Shown here: one piece after another, positions 29,186-37,450 of the stretch
Layout of the letters: the number at the start of each line of letters is the position of its first letter
Numbering within the stretch: the first letter of the stretch is position 1
From: Sulfitobacter indolifex
GTDB lineage: Bacteria; Pseudomonadota; Alphaproteobacteria; Rhodobacterales; Rhodobacteraceae
Assembly (NCBI RefSeq): GCF_022788655.1
Contig: NZ_CP084951.1
Coordinates: 682,001-746,000 of the forward strand
Direction: 5' to 3'
DNA length: 64,000 nt
The notes under the pieces: generated by a model
Seen by the model: only the letters and a program-made list of their open reading frames with translations
What the model was told of the DNA's origin: nothing
Database searches by the model: none
Position numbers and translations under genes: made by a program

Positions 29186-29428
29186 ATGCAGACCCGTAAC
29201 AAGTTTTTCGACGATGTTTCACAGATGATGACAAATGCGATGGGCGTCGCCCAAGGCGCCAAAGACGAGGCCGAGACTGCCATGAAAGGCATGCTTGACC
29301 GTTGGTTGGCCGATCGTGATTTCGTCACCCGCGAAGAATTCGACGCGGTGCGCGCGATGGCGCAAAAGGCCCGCGAAGAGAACGAAGCGCTTAAAACCCG
29401 GCTCGACAAGCTGGAAGCCAAGGACTGA
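29186..29428 (+). CDS. ubiK: UbiK-type ubiquinone biosynthesis accessory factor (BMFP)
   Basis: 80 residues. '[77 protein letters not shown]' is the membrane-fusogenic BMFP/UbiK pattern: an amphipathic N-terminal helix and a C-terminal coiled coil with the conserved FVTREEFD. UbiK helps organise the ubiquinone synthesis complex and binds UbiJ and lipids in E. coli. It is divergent from lgt with ~95 bases between the starts. Confidence 0.9.
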   Translation: MQTRNKFFDDVSQMMTNAMGVAQGAKDEAETAMKGMLDRWLADRDFVTREEFDAVRAMAQKAREENEALKTRLDKLEAKD

Positions 29429-29745
29429 GCGCTAAGCGACGCCCCACCAAAAATTGATCTGCTGCCCCTGCGTGGGGCGGTGATCCTTCCGGTAGCCTGA
29501 GGCCCAAATCTGGGCCGCGCGCCGCATGCCCCTCCAAATCCTAGACGTTTTCCGCGACTTACCCACAAGTTATTGCGGTTATCCCCTACCTTTTGTGGTT
29601 ATCCCCAAGAAAAAGGTTGCCAGAGCGGCCTGCTGGAAGCACCATATATTGTATGGGCGAGGTAAACCTACACGCCTATTTGTGCAGGCTTCCATGGCTG
29701 GTGGCGCCACGGCCCATCCTATGGAACAGATTGAGAGGTGGCGAA
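29429..29745. other. 317-base intergenic region between ubiK and ybjN
   Basis: It holds the 20-bp-spaced DnaA-box-like triplet (listed separately) and, after it, an AT-rich stretch around 29640-29655 that may contain the ybjN promoter. No gene, tRNA or terminator could be supported, although an open frame continues upstream of ybjN from 29593. Confidence 0.5.
29559..29607 (+). repeat. three DnaA-box-like 9-mers with exact 20-bp spacing
   Basis: TTACCCACA (29559), TTATCCCCT (29579) and TTATCCCCA (29599) all run in the same direction with starts exactly 20 bp apart. The first and third differ by one base from the consensus DnaA box TTATCCACA, the second by two. The flanks are also similar (CGG/TGG before, AC/AG after). 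They lie ~140-190 bases upstream of ybjN. Confidence 0.6.
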
Positions 29746-30246
29746 ATGGCCCTGTCCGAGCATTACCTTGAAGAAGACATTCACCCCATTGATATCGTAG
29801 AAAATCTCGCAGCCCACCATGATTGGGACTTTGACCGAGTTGCGGATGACCAGATCGCCATGGCTGTTGAAGGGCAGTGGCGTACTTATTCCATCACCCT
29901 TGCGTGGTCCGCCTATGATGAGACCCTGCGCTTGATTTGCACCTTTGAGATGGAGCCGCCTGCCGAAAAACTGCCGCAGCTTTACGAATTGTTAAACCTC
30001 GTCAACGATCAATGCTGGGCCGGGGCGTTCAGCTTCTGGGCCGATCAGCAAATGATGGTCTACCGCTACGGGTTAGTCCTAGCGGGTGGTCAGGTTGCGG
30101 GGCCTGAGCAGATCGACACGATGATTGGTGCCGCTGTCATGAGCGCGGAACGCTACTATCCTGCGCTGCAATTGCTGGTCTGGGGCGATCAAACGCCGAA
30201 GGCCGCGATGGATGTCGCCATTGCAGAGGCTTACGGCCGGGCGTAA
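29746..30246 (+). CDS. YbjN domain-containing protein
   Basis: 166 residues from the ATG at 29746 with GAGAGG upstream. 'HPIDIVENLAAHHDWDFDRVADDQIAMAVEGQWRTYSITLAWSAYDETLRLICTFEME' and 'LNLVNDQCWAGAFSFWADQQMMVYRYGLVLAGGQ' match the alphaproteobacterial YbjN family, which has a type III secretion chaperone-like fold and unknown function. It is followed by proC, 32 bases from stop to start, with a hairpin in between. Open sequence upstream to 29593 is not conserved-looking and is left out. Confidence 0.85.
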   Translation: MALSEHYLEEDIHPIDIVENLAAHHDWDFDRVADDQIAMAVEGQWRTYSITLAWSAYDETLRLICTFEMEPPAEKLPQLYELLNLVNDQCWAGAFSFWADQQMMVYRYGLVLAGGQVAGPEQIDTMIGAAVMSAERYYPALQLLVWGDQTPKAAMDVAIAEAYGRA

Positions 30247-30252
30247 CAAAGT

Positions 30253-30270
30253 CCCCGAACAACTTCGGGG
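30253..30270 (+). promoter_or_regulatory. hairpin covering the proC ribosome binding site
   Basis: CCCCGAA and TTCGGGG pair perfectly around CAAC. The right arm runs into GGGGGG (30267-30272), the only Shine-Dalgarno-like sequence before proC. There is no T-run, so it is not a typical terminator. The fold would hide the ribosome site; whether it regulates is unknown. Confidence 0.5.
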
Positions 30271-30278
30271 GGATGACG

Positions 30279-31094
30279 ATGAAAGACGGCAGAGTGGCAC
30301 GTGATGGCCTGGTTTTACTAGGCTGCGGCAAGATGGGGTCGGCCATGTTGGCGGGTTGGCTGGCAAAGGGACTGCCGGCAAGCTCGGTCTGGGTTCGTGA
30401 CCCGAAGCCGTCAGACTGGTTGCAAGGCACTGGCGTGAACCTTAACGCCGATCTGCCCGCCGCGCCCGCCGTGGTGCTGGTGGCAGTGAAACCGCAGATG
30501 ATGGCAGATGCGCTGCCGACGCTTCAGGCGATGGGCAATGGCGACACGCTTTTTGTCAGCGTCGCTGCGGGTACCACCATCGGCTATTTTGAAAGCGTCC
30601 TTGGCGGCGACACACCCATTGTGCGGGCCATGCCCAATACCCCCGCCGCCATTTCCCAAGGGATCACGGCAATCGTTGGAAATGCCAAGGCGGGCAGCCG
30701 GTCACTGGATGAGGCCGAGACCCTGCTAAGCGCCGTGGGCGAAGTCGTCCGCCTGACCGAAGAGGCCCAGATCAACGCAGTCACCGGGGTCAGCGGCTCT
30801 GGTCCGGCCTATGTTTTTCATATGATCGAATGCATGGCCGCCGCCGGTGTGGCGCAAGGGTTGCCCGAAGAATTAGCCATGCAGCTGGCCAAAGCGACCG
30901 TCGCTGGGGCAGGGGCATTGGCGATGCAGGCCGAAGAGGATCCCGGCCAGCTTCGCGTCAATGTGACCAGTCCAAATGGCACCACCCAAGCCGCGCTTGA
31001 GGTTTTGATGGACGAGGCCGAAGGCTTCCCGCCCTTGCTGAAACGCGCCGTTGCCGCCGCCGCAGATAGATCGCGGGAGCTGGCAAATGGCTGA
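30279..31094 (+). CDS. proC: pyrroline-5-carboxylate reductase
   Basis: 271 residues; last step of proline synthesis, reducing P5C with NAD(P)H. '[18 protein letters not shown]' is the Rossmann loop, '[10 protein letters not shown]' and '[20 protein letters not shown]' are family motifs, and '[30 protein letters not shown]' with '[15 protein letters not shown]' is the ProC signature. The ATG at 30279 is spaced correctly from GGGGGG; an ATG at 30273 is in frame but touches that site. The end overlaps csaA by 8 bases. Confidence 0.95.
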   Translation: MKDGRVARDGLVLLGCGKMGSAMLAGWLAKGLPASSVWVRDPKPSDWLQGTGVNLNADLPAAPAVVLVAVKPQMMADALPTLQAMGNGDTLFVSVAAGTTIGYFESVLGGDTPIVRAMPNTPAAISQGITAIVGNAKAGSRSLDEAETLLSAVGEVVRLTEEAQINAVTGVSGSGPAYVFHMIECMAAAGVAQGLPEELAMQLAKATVAGAGALAMQAEEDPGQLRVNVTSPNGTTQAALEVLMDEAEGFPPLLKRAVAAAADRSRELANG

Positions 31095-31425
31095 GATTTC
31101 CTTTGACGATTTTTTGAAAGTCGACATCCGCGTCGGGACCGTCACCCGGGCCGAACCCTTTCCTGAGGCCCGCAAGCCGGCGATCAAGCTTTGGATCGAC
31201 TTCGGCGATGAGATCGGCGAGCGTAAAACCTCGGCGCAAATCACCGCCCATTACAGCCCAGAAACGCTGGTGGGGCGGCAGGTTGTGGCCGTGGTGAACT
31301 TCCCACCGCGCCAGATTGGGCCATTCATGTCAGAGGTGCTGGTGCTCGGCCTGCCGGACAAAGACGGCGAGATTGTACTGCTTTCACCTGATCAACTGGT
31401 GCCACAAGGGGGGCGGATGCATTGA
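31087..31425 (+). CDS. csaA: CsaA-type tRNA-binding protein
   Basis: 112 residues, a single EMAP-II/tRNA-binding OB-fold: '[80 protein letters not shown]'. CsaA binds tRNA and was described as a secretion-related chaperone in Bacillus. The ATG at 31087 lies inside the end of proC; the stop overlaps the TTG start of the dehydrogenase gene (TTGA). The three genes form one coupled unit. Confidence 0.93.
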   Translation: MAEISFDDFLKVDIRVGTVTRAEPFPEARKPAIKLWIDFGDEIGERKTSAQITAHYSPETLVGRQVVAVVNFPPRQIGPFMSEVLVLGLPDKDGEIVLLSPDQLVPQGGRMH

Positions 31426-32372
31426 AAAAAGTATTGATTGCCAGACCCTTGCCAGAAGAGGTCACCAGCGCGCTGAAAGGCTGCGACGTGACCGTGCGCG
31501 AGGAGACCGCGCCCCTCTCGGCTGATGAAATGCGCGTTGCGCTGCGCGACTATGACGGGGTGATGCCGACCTTGGGAGATGCATTCTCGGCTGAAGTCTT
31601 TGCCGATGTGCCCAACCCACGCTGCAAAATCCTCGCCAATTTCGGCGTCGGCTATAATCATATCGACGCGGCTGCGTCCCGGGCTGCGGGGATTGAGGTG
31701 ACGAACACCCCCGGCGCGGTTACCGATGCGACGGCGGATGTCGCCATGACCCTTATGCTGATGTCCGCACGCCGCGCCGCTGAAGGGGAGCGGCTGGTGC
31801 GTTCCGGCGCGTGGGAGGGGTGGCACCCGACCCAGATGCTGGGGCTGCACGTGACAGGCAAAATGGTTGGTCTCGTTGGCATGGGCCGGATCGGGCAAGC
31901 GATTGCGCGGCGATGTCACTATGGGTTTGAAATGCAGATCAGCTATTTCAATCGGAGCGCCAAGGACCTGGATTTTCCAGCCACGCGTGTTGAAAGCCTG
32001 ATAGACCTTGCCACCTCCGTCGATATTCTTGTCATCGCCGTGCCGGGCGGGGGAGAGACGCGGCATTTGATCGATGAGACGGTGCTCAGCGCGATGCAGT
32101 CCCATGCTCGGCTGATCAACATCGCTCGCGGCGATGTGGTGCAGGAGGCCGCGCTGATCGAAGCCCTTCGAGCGGGCAAAATCGGCGGTGCTGGTCTGGA
32201 CGTTTATGAATTCGAGCCAAAGGTCCCGCAGGCGCTGCGTGATTTAGAAAATGTCGTGCTGTTGCCACATCTGGGCACGGCGGCGCATGAAGTCCGTGTC
32301 GATATGGGGCTGATGGCAGTGGCCAATCTGCAGGCCTTCATCGACGGAGAGACCCCACCGAACCGGGTTTAG
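31422..32372 (+). CDS. D-isomer-specific 2-hydroxyacid dehydrogenase (glyoxylate/hydroxypyruvate reductase type)
   Basis: 316 residues from a TTG that overlaps the csaA stop. The NAD-binding loop is [16 protein letters not shown]; the catalytic residues are in '[17 protein letters not shown]' (Arg), '[14 protein letters not shown]' (Glu) and '[13 protein letters not shown]' (His). '[44 protein letters not shown]' is typical of glyoxylate/hydroxypyruvate reductases (GyaR/GhrB-like). It likely reduces glyoxylate or hydroxypyruvate. Its 3' end overlaps the convergent tdk gene by 4 bases. Confidence 0.9.
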   Translation: MKKVLIARPLPEEVTSALKGCDVTVREETAPLSADEMRVALRDYDGVMPTLGDAFSAEVFADVPNPRCKILANFGVGYNHIDAAASRAAGIEVTNTPGAVTDATADVAMTLMLMSARRAAEGERLVRSGAWEGWHPTQMLGLHVTGKMVGLVGMGRIGQAIARRCHYGFEMQISYFNRSAKDLDFPATRVESLIDLATSVDILVIAVPGGGETRHLIDETVLSAMQSHARLINIARGDVVQEAALIEALRAGKIGGAGLDVYEFEPKVPQALRDLENVVLLPHLGTAAHEVRVDMGLMAVANLQAFIDGETPPNRV

Positions 32373-32950
32373 CCATCCCCCACGGCGGCGCGCCAGTGCT
32401 TGCGGCAGAGCGAGATATAGGTTTCATTCCCGCCGATCTGCACCTGCGCGCCGTCGCGCATGGCTTGCCCTTCGGCGTCGCGGCGCACGACCATCGTTGC
32501 CTTTTTTCCGCAGTGGCAGATGGTGCGCACTTCGCGCATTTCATCGGCCAGCGCCAATAGCGCCGCAGAACCGGGAAAAAGTTCACCGAGGAAATCGACC
32601 CGCAGGCCAAAGCACATGATCGGCACACCCAGATCATCCACCGCGCGGGCCAGTTGCCAGACTTGGTCAACCTCGAGAAACTGCGCCTCGTCGACGAAGA
32701 TACAGGCGCAGGGGCCTTGCTCTAAACGGCTTTCGATCTTGGCCAGAAGGTCTTCGCCGGGGCCGAAAGTGTCGGCTTCTTGGCCGATGCCGATGCGCGA
32801 AGCAATGCGCCCTTCGCCCGCGCGGTTGTCGAACTGGGCGGTTAGCAGATAGGGGACCATGCCGCGTTCCACGTAGTTATGCGCCGCTTGTAACAGCACC
32901 GTGGATTTACCGGCGTTCATGGTGGAGTAGTTGAAGTAGAGCTTTGCCAT
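32369..32950 (-). CDS. tdk: thymidine kinase (type II)
   Basis: 193 residues from the ATG at 32950 (MAKLYFNYSTMNAGKST). Phosphorylates thymidine with ATP. The P-loop is STMNAGKST, 'IFVDEAQFL' is the Walker B/DEAQF motif, and the lid region has 'YISLCRKHW'; zinc-type cysteines are in ICHCGKK and LCRKH. The upstream in-frame ATG at 33010 is not supported by conservation. It complements the pyrimidine salvage genes at 53744-57350. Confidence 0.95.
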   Translation of the reverse strand: MAKLYFNYSTMNAGKSTVLLQAAHNYVERGMVPYLLTAQFDNRAGEGRIASRIGIGQEADTFGPGEDLLAKIESRLEQGPCACIFVDEAQFLEVDQVWQLARAVDDLGVPIMCFGLRVDFLGELFPGSAALLALADEMREVRTICHCGKKATMVVRRDAEGQAMRDGAQVQIGGNETYISLCRKHWRAAVGDG

Positions 32951-33037
32951 GGGCAGGGTGTTACGCCGCCCATGACAGCGGATCAAGCCGCAAACCCCGC
33001 CCTCGTGCACAGAAGGCGGCGAGCATGTCGCGGGCTG

Positions 33038-34162
33038 TTACCCGCGTTTTTTGACGATCACCGAGCCGACAGAATAGCCCGCACCGAAGGAGCAAATCAG
33101 ACCGGTTTCGCCGTCTTTTAGGTCATCGGAATTTTTCGCAAAGGCAATAATCGACCCGGCGGAGGACGTGTTGGCATAGTCTTGCAGGATATTGGGTTGC
33201 TCACCTTGTTCAGGCTCCCGGCCCAGCACCTTGCGGCCGATAAAGTCATTCATCGACTTGTTCGCCTGATGTAGCCAAATGCGCTTCAGGTCAGAGGATT
33301 CTAGCCCATTGTCGGCCATATGTCCGCCGATATGGTCGGCCACCATGGGTAACACTTCCTTAAATACTTTGCGCCCATTCTGCATGAACTGCATATCGCG
33401 CCGGTCACTCAGCCCATCGGGGCGCGAGCGGCGGAGGAAGCCGTTGTTGTTGCGGATGTTGTTGGAATACTCTGTGGCGCAGCGGGTTGAGATGACGTCA
33501 AAACAGGGGCCGTCGGTATCTTCGGCGCGCTCTAGCAATGTGGCGGTGGCGACATCGCCAAAGATAAAGTGGCAATCCCGGTCGCGCCATTCGAGGTGAG
33601 CTGAGCAAATCTCAGGGTTCACCACCAGAGCAGAGCGGATGGAGCCGGAGCGGATCATATCTGCCGCGGCCTGGATGCCGAAGGTGGCCGAAGAGCAGGC
33701 GACGTTCATGTCAAAGGCGAACCCCTTAACCCCGAGCAGTTCCTGAATTTCAATGGCCACCGCAGGATAGGCGCGTTCCAGATTAGAGGCGGCGCAAATT
33801 ACGGCATCCACATCGGCGGCGGTTTTGCCAGCAGCGGCAAGCGCTTTCTGGGCCGCGTCAACGGCCATTTCCGCCATCAATGAGGGTTCCTCATCCGCGC
33901 GTTGGCGCAGCAGGGGGTGCATGATGTTGGGGTCAAGCACGCCGGATTTGTCCATGACATAGCGCTGCTCAATGCCGCTAGCTTTGAGGATGAATTCCTC
34001 AGAAGAATGCGCCTTGGCGTCCACGGTGCCCGCTTCGATCGCCTCGGCATTTTCGGCGTTGTAAAGATCGGCATAGGCATTGAACGCTTCGACCAGTTCC
34101 GCATTGGTGATGGTCTGTTGCGGCGTGAAGACGCCCGTGCCGGTGATGGCGGCTTGATACAT
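33038..34162 (-). CDS. 3-oxoacyl-ACP synthase III family protein (KAS III-like)
   Basis: 374 residues, longer than standard FabH (~320). The active-site triad is visible: Cys in 'FDMNVACSSATFGIQAAADMI', His in 'WLHQANKSMNDFIGRKVLG' and Asn in 'DYANTSSAGSIIAFAK'. 'MYQAAITGTGVFTPQQTITNAELVEAFNAY' and the extra segment around residues 40-60 are typical of the longer 'beta-ketoacyl-ACP synthase III' group of proteobacteria. It would condense an acyl-CoA with malonyl-ACP; a role in priming fatty acids or in a special lipid is possible. No other fatty-acid gene is adjacent. Confidence 0.9.
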   Translation of the reverse strand: MYQAAITGTGVFTPQQTITNAELVEAFNAYADLYNAENAEAIEAGTVDAKAHSSEEFILKASGIEQRYVMDKSGVLDPNIMHPLLRQRADEEPSLMAEMAVDAAQKALAAAGKTAADVDAVICAASNLERAYPAVAIEIQELLGVKGFAFDMNVACSSATFGIQAAADMIRSGSIRSALVVNPEICSAHLEWRDRDCHFIFGDVATATLLERAEDTDGPCFDVISTRCATEYSNNIRNNNGFLRRSRPDGLSDRRDMQFMQNGRKVFKEVLPMVADHIGGHMADNGLESSDLKRIWLHQANKSMNDFIGRKVLGREPEQGEQPNILQDYANTSSAGSIIAFAKNSDDLKDGETGLICSFGAGYSVGSVIVKKRG

Positions 34163-34577
34163 CGAAGTTATCCCTTTCTCACCAACAGCATGGCTGGTCT
34201 ACTAAAGCTGAGCAGCCCCAGAAGTTTTGCAAGGGGCCGCCGTCGCGGTTGCTGCACCTTTGGGTGCATACTGCAATGGTGCAGGTTTCGACTTTAACGA
34301 AACCACAACAGAGTTGCCACGGGTTTGACATGGCAGGCGTGGGAATGCCGCTACAATCACACAATCTGATATATCTCTATCTTGCGGCATGCCTTGACTA
34401 TGCAATCCGCAGGGGGCAGTGATCAGATATTAACAACCACTAATTGTTCAAATTTATTCAGAGTTTTGCACTGGCGTCGACGAAACTGGCAATGATTTTA
34501 CAGGCTATTTGCCGCTGATTTCGCGACGCAAAGCACAAAAACTCCTTACGATTTTAACCTCCGCAGAAGAGGGTGTC
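34163..34577. other. 415-base divergent intergenic region (KAS III gene / Tad genes)
   Basis: No gene is supported, although a frame open from a TTG at 34509 leads into the TadG gene. The central part (34380-34500) is AT-richer than the surroundings and is the likely promoter zone of the Tad genes. Short direct copies of TGCA occur near 34252-34286, too weak to call. No terminator or riboswitch is recognised. Confidence 0.45.
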
Positions 34578-36263
34578 ATGAGGCATAGAAGTAAATATAT
34601 GATGCTTATCAGCAGGATAGCGCATTTCCGCAAGGATGAGGGCGGTGGTATGCTGGTCCTTATGCTGATCGTATTCTTTGGGATTACGATCTTTGGCGGG
34701 CTCGCCGTAGATTTGGCAAACCACGAGCGGACGCGGACGACCTTTCAGACCCATCTCGATAACGCGGTGCTGGCAGCTGCCAGCCTGTCACAAGACCTCG
34801 ATGCTGAGGAGGTGGTGCGCAGCTATCTCACATCCGCGGGGCTTGACCCGTCGGAAGTCGAGATTGAGACACGCGAAGAAAAGATCGGCGGTATCTTGGT
34901 GGGCCGGACAGTCGAAGCGTCACTTCCTGCCGGGCTTAACACCTATTTCTTCCGCTTTTTCGATATAGACACGCTTGGCATGACGATCAGCTCAGAGGCC
35001 ACAGAGCGGGTGGAGGATATCGAGATTTCACTCGTGCTCGATGTTTCGGGATCGATGGGGGACATCACCAGCGACCGCAGCGGGATCAAGATGGATTTGC
35101 TAAAGAGGGCGGCAGGCGATTTTGTTGAGACGATTTTAAGTGATGCTGAAGAGGGGCGTGTGTCAATTTCAATCGTTCCATATTCGACAAAGGTGAACCC
35201 CGGGTCGGCGTTGTTGGGTCAATACACCGTGTCCCAAGAGCATTCATATTCGCATTGCGTTGACTTTGACGCTGATGACTTCACGCATCTTCGCATTGAT
35301 ACAGCCACCGAACTGCAGCGAACCGGGCATTTTCTGATCGGCAGTGAGTCGACTTCAAACCGAACTGCGGGGCAATGGGTGTGCCGGTTTGATTCGGGCT
35401 TCGCGGTGACGCCTTTGTCTAGTTCAGTCGCCGAGCTGAAAGCGCAGATTGCTGCGCTGACCCCTCTGGGTTCAACATCAATCGACATGGGTGCGAAATG
35501 GGGGTTGGCATTGCTTGATCCCTCCGCCCAAACACCCATCGCTGCCATGATTGCGTCAGGTCAGGTCAACCGCGCATTTCAGGGTCGACCCCATGTTTAT
35601 GGTGCCGATAATAGCATGAAAGTCTTGGTGCTGATGACCGACGGTGAGAACCGCGAGGAGTATCGCCTAAAGCCAGAATTTGCATCTGGCCAATCGGATT
35701 TGACCCGAACGACTTATGGGGGCTACACATACTATTCTGTCGCGTCTTCGGAGAGCAATTACGAGAATGACAGCGATTGGACTTATCCCGAATCTAACTT
35801 TTACGCGATACACCCGTTTGGAACCCAGCGAATGTGGAGCAATTACACGCTCGCGAACAATTCCGACTTCAGACAGGCACGAATGTCAACTGAAGTGCGC
35901 CTGGACTGGCCTGAAGTCTGGGCCGAAATGTCGCCCTACTACTACGGCTACAACATGTATGGGCGGCGATACAATTCGAGTTGGTACTGGTACCAGCGTG
36001 CGACAGATTTCCGAGATTACATTCAATGGACGGTCGACTCGGTGGAAAAAGACCGCCGCCTTCGGCAAATTTGCGGCGTGGCGAATGCTGCGGGGGTCGT
36101 CATCTATTCCATCGGCATGGACGTGGACAACACCAATTCGCTGAACCTTCTGAAGGACTGCGCCTCTTCTGAATCCCATTACTTCGATGTTGAAGGGCTG
36201 GAGATCCAGACAGCTTTTGACATGATCGCCGCGTCGATCTCAATGTTGAGGCTGACGAAATGA
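34578..36263 (+). CDS. TadG-like pilus assembly protein with von Willebrand A domain
   Basis: 561 residues from the ATG at 34578 (AGAGGG upstream); a TTG at 34509 is open but less likely. The N-terminus 'FRKDEGGGMLVLMLIVFFGITIFGGLAVDLANHERTRT' is the TadG membrane anchor (Tad_N). A VWA domain follows with MIDAS residues in VLDVSGSMGD, the Thr/Ser loop 'TPLGSTSIDMG' and 'VLMTDGENREE'. Between the last two strands there is a ~100-residue insert very rich in Tyr, Ser, Asn and Trp (genomic ~35715-36015). Tad machinery builds type IVc (Flp) pili for attachment. It overlaps the following TadE-like gene by 4 bases. Confidence 0.88.
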   Translation: MRHRSKYMMLISRIAHFRKDEGGGMLVLMLIVFFGITIFGGLAVDLANHERTRTTFQTHLDNAVLAAASLSQDLDAEEVVRSYLTSAGLDPSEVEIETREEKIGGILVGRTVEASLPAGLNTYFFRFFDIDTLGMTISSEATERVEDIEISLVLDVSGSMGDITSDRSGIKMDLLKRAAGDFVETILSDAEEGRVSISIVPYSTKVNPGSALLGQYTVSQEHSYSHCVDFDADDFTHLRIDTATELQRTGHFLIGSESTSNRTAGQWVCRFDSGFAVTPLSSSVAELKAQIAALTPLGSTSIDMGAKWGLALLDPSAQTPIAAMIASGQVNRAFQGRPHVYGADNSMKVLVLMTDGENREEYRLKPEFASGQSDLTRTTYGGYTYYSVASSESNYENDSDWTYPESNFYAIHPFGTQRMWSNYTLANNSDFRQARMSTEVRLDWPEVWAEMSPYYYGYNMYGRRYNSSWYWYQRATDFRDYIQWTVDSVEKDRRLRQICGVANAAGVVIYSIGMDVDNTNSLNLLKDCASSESHYFDVEGLEIQTAFDMIAASISMLRLTK

Positions 36264-36790
36264 AGGGTTTTCTCAAACATCGTTTTCGCCGATCCGAGGC
36301 GGGCGGGGTCACCATTGAGTTCGTCATCCTGCTGCCCTTGGTGCTTTATTTCTTCTTCTTAGCGCTTGAGACCGGCCTGTGGAGCGCGCGTGAAATCACG
36401 TTGCGGCGCGCAACGAACTTGGCCGTGCGGGATGTGCGCCTGTCGACCGGCACCACGCCGAGCTATGATGACATGAAGGCGTTGATCTGCGAGCGTTCTG
36501 TGTTTGAGGCAGGGTGTCTTGAGGGGATCCGTATTGAGATGCAGGCCAAGCCTGTGGCGGATTGGGCAGACTTTTCAGGGCCAGCCCCCTGTGTCGACCG
36601 AGACGAGGATTACGATCCGGCCAACGGCTTTCTACCCGGCCAGCAGAACAACCTGATGATGATGCGGGTCTGCCGCCTTTTCGACCCGCTTTTGCCGGGG
36701 ACCGGGCTGGGGCGCCGTCTGCCCGAAGGGTCTGACAGTCAGTATGGCGTGCGGGTCACTACTGCCTTCGTGACGGAGCCGCGCGGATGA
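36260..36790 (+). CDS. TadE-like pseudopilin / pilus assembly protein
   Basis: 176 residues. 'RRSEAGGVTIEFVILLPLVLYFFFLALETGLWSAREITLRRATNLAVRDVRL' is the TadE signature: a short basic leader, a prepilin-type G/A-G-x-x-x-E-F site and one membrane helix. The periplasmic part has paired cysteines (ICERSVFEAGC, PAPCVDRD, MMRVCRLFD). It overlaps both neighbours by 4 bases. Usually TadE and TadF are minor pseudopilins processed by TadV. Confidence 0.85.
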   Translation: MKGFLKHRFRRSEAGGVTIEFVILLPLVLYFFFLALETGLWSAREITLRRATNLAVRDVRLSTGTTPSYDDMKALICERSVFEAGCLEGIRIEMQAKPVADWADFSGPAPCVDRDEDYDPANGFLPGQQNNLMMMRVCRLFDPLLPGTGLGRRLPEGSDSQYGVRVTTAFVTEPRG

Positions 36791-37350
36791 TTGCAAATAG
36801 GTTCAAACGCTTCTTGAAGGCAGATGAGGGCAGTCAAACGATCGCCTTTGTCGTTCTATTGCCACTTTTGGTTTGGTCCATCATGGCGATGCTGACCTTT
36901 ACGGATGCATTTCGCATTCGTGCAATGGCCACGGATGCCACTGCCGTTATCGCCGACAGCCTGTCGCGGGAAACAACGCCAATTGACCTGAACGAGCTGC
37001 TTGGGCTTCAATCGGTCGCAGAGCAGTTGATCGGCTATGATGTGTCCCTGCGCATCACCCAAGTTCGCTGTCTCAGCAATTGCGCTGATCTTAACCGTCG
37101 GATCATTTTGGTCGATTTCTCGCAAGGGATTGGATTAGACAGTCTGCTGAACTTGGATTTCGCAGCAGGTCTGTCACGTCAGCGCGTGCCGCTGATGGCC
37201 GAAGGCGACCGGCTGGTGCTGGTCGAGACGTCGTTCATGCACGAACCGATCGCGCAGATTGGACTAGAGGGCCGGGAAGTCAGCGTATCCCACGCCACGC
37301 GAATGCGCTTTGCGCCGCAGCTGTGCTGGCTGAGGTGCATCGTCAGCTAG
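36787..37350 (+). CDS. TadE/TadF-like pilus assembly protein
   Basis: 187 residues. 'LKADEGSQTIAFVVLLPLLVWSIMAMLTFTDAFRIRAMATDATAVIADSLSRE' is again a TadE/TadF-type leader and membrane helix, here with S-Q-T-I-A-F instead of the common V-x-I-E-F (no Glu at +5). The periplasmic part has cysteines in 'VRCLSNCADLN' and at the end 'LCWLRCIVS'. It closes the three-gene Tad unit; no TadA ATPase, TadBC or secretin gene is nearby, so these work with a tad locus elsewhere. Confidence 0.8.
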   Translation: MIANRFKRFLKADEGSQTIAFVVLLPLLVWSIMAMLTFTDAFRIRAMATDATAVIADSLSRETTPIDLNELLGLQSVAEQLIGYDVSLRITQVRCLSNCADLNRRIILVDFSQGIGLDSLLNLDFAAGLSRQRVPLMAEGDRLVLVETSFMHEPIAQIGLEGREVSVSHATRMRFAPQLCWLRCIVS

Positions 37351-37450
37351 TTAGCCGTGTGGCACTTTGGGGCGCTTGAAAGGGCACCGATCCTCAGGGC
37401 AGCTGAGCGCATCAATGAAGTGGGGCCGCCCAATGGACAGCCCCAATTTC

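Noticed and set aside
29429..29745. Chromosomal origin (oriC) because of the DnaA-like boxes
   Set aside because: No dnaA, hemE, parAB, rpmH or gidA-type neighbours and no strongly AT-rich unwinding region next to the boxes.
34200..34500. Riboswitch in the long gap before the Tad genes
   Set aside because: No conserved aptamer core or stable nested stems could be found by eye; only short repeats of TGCA.
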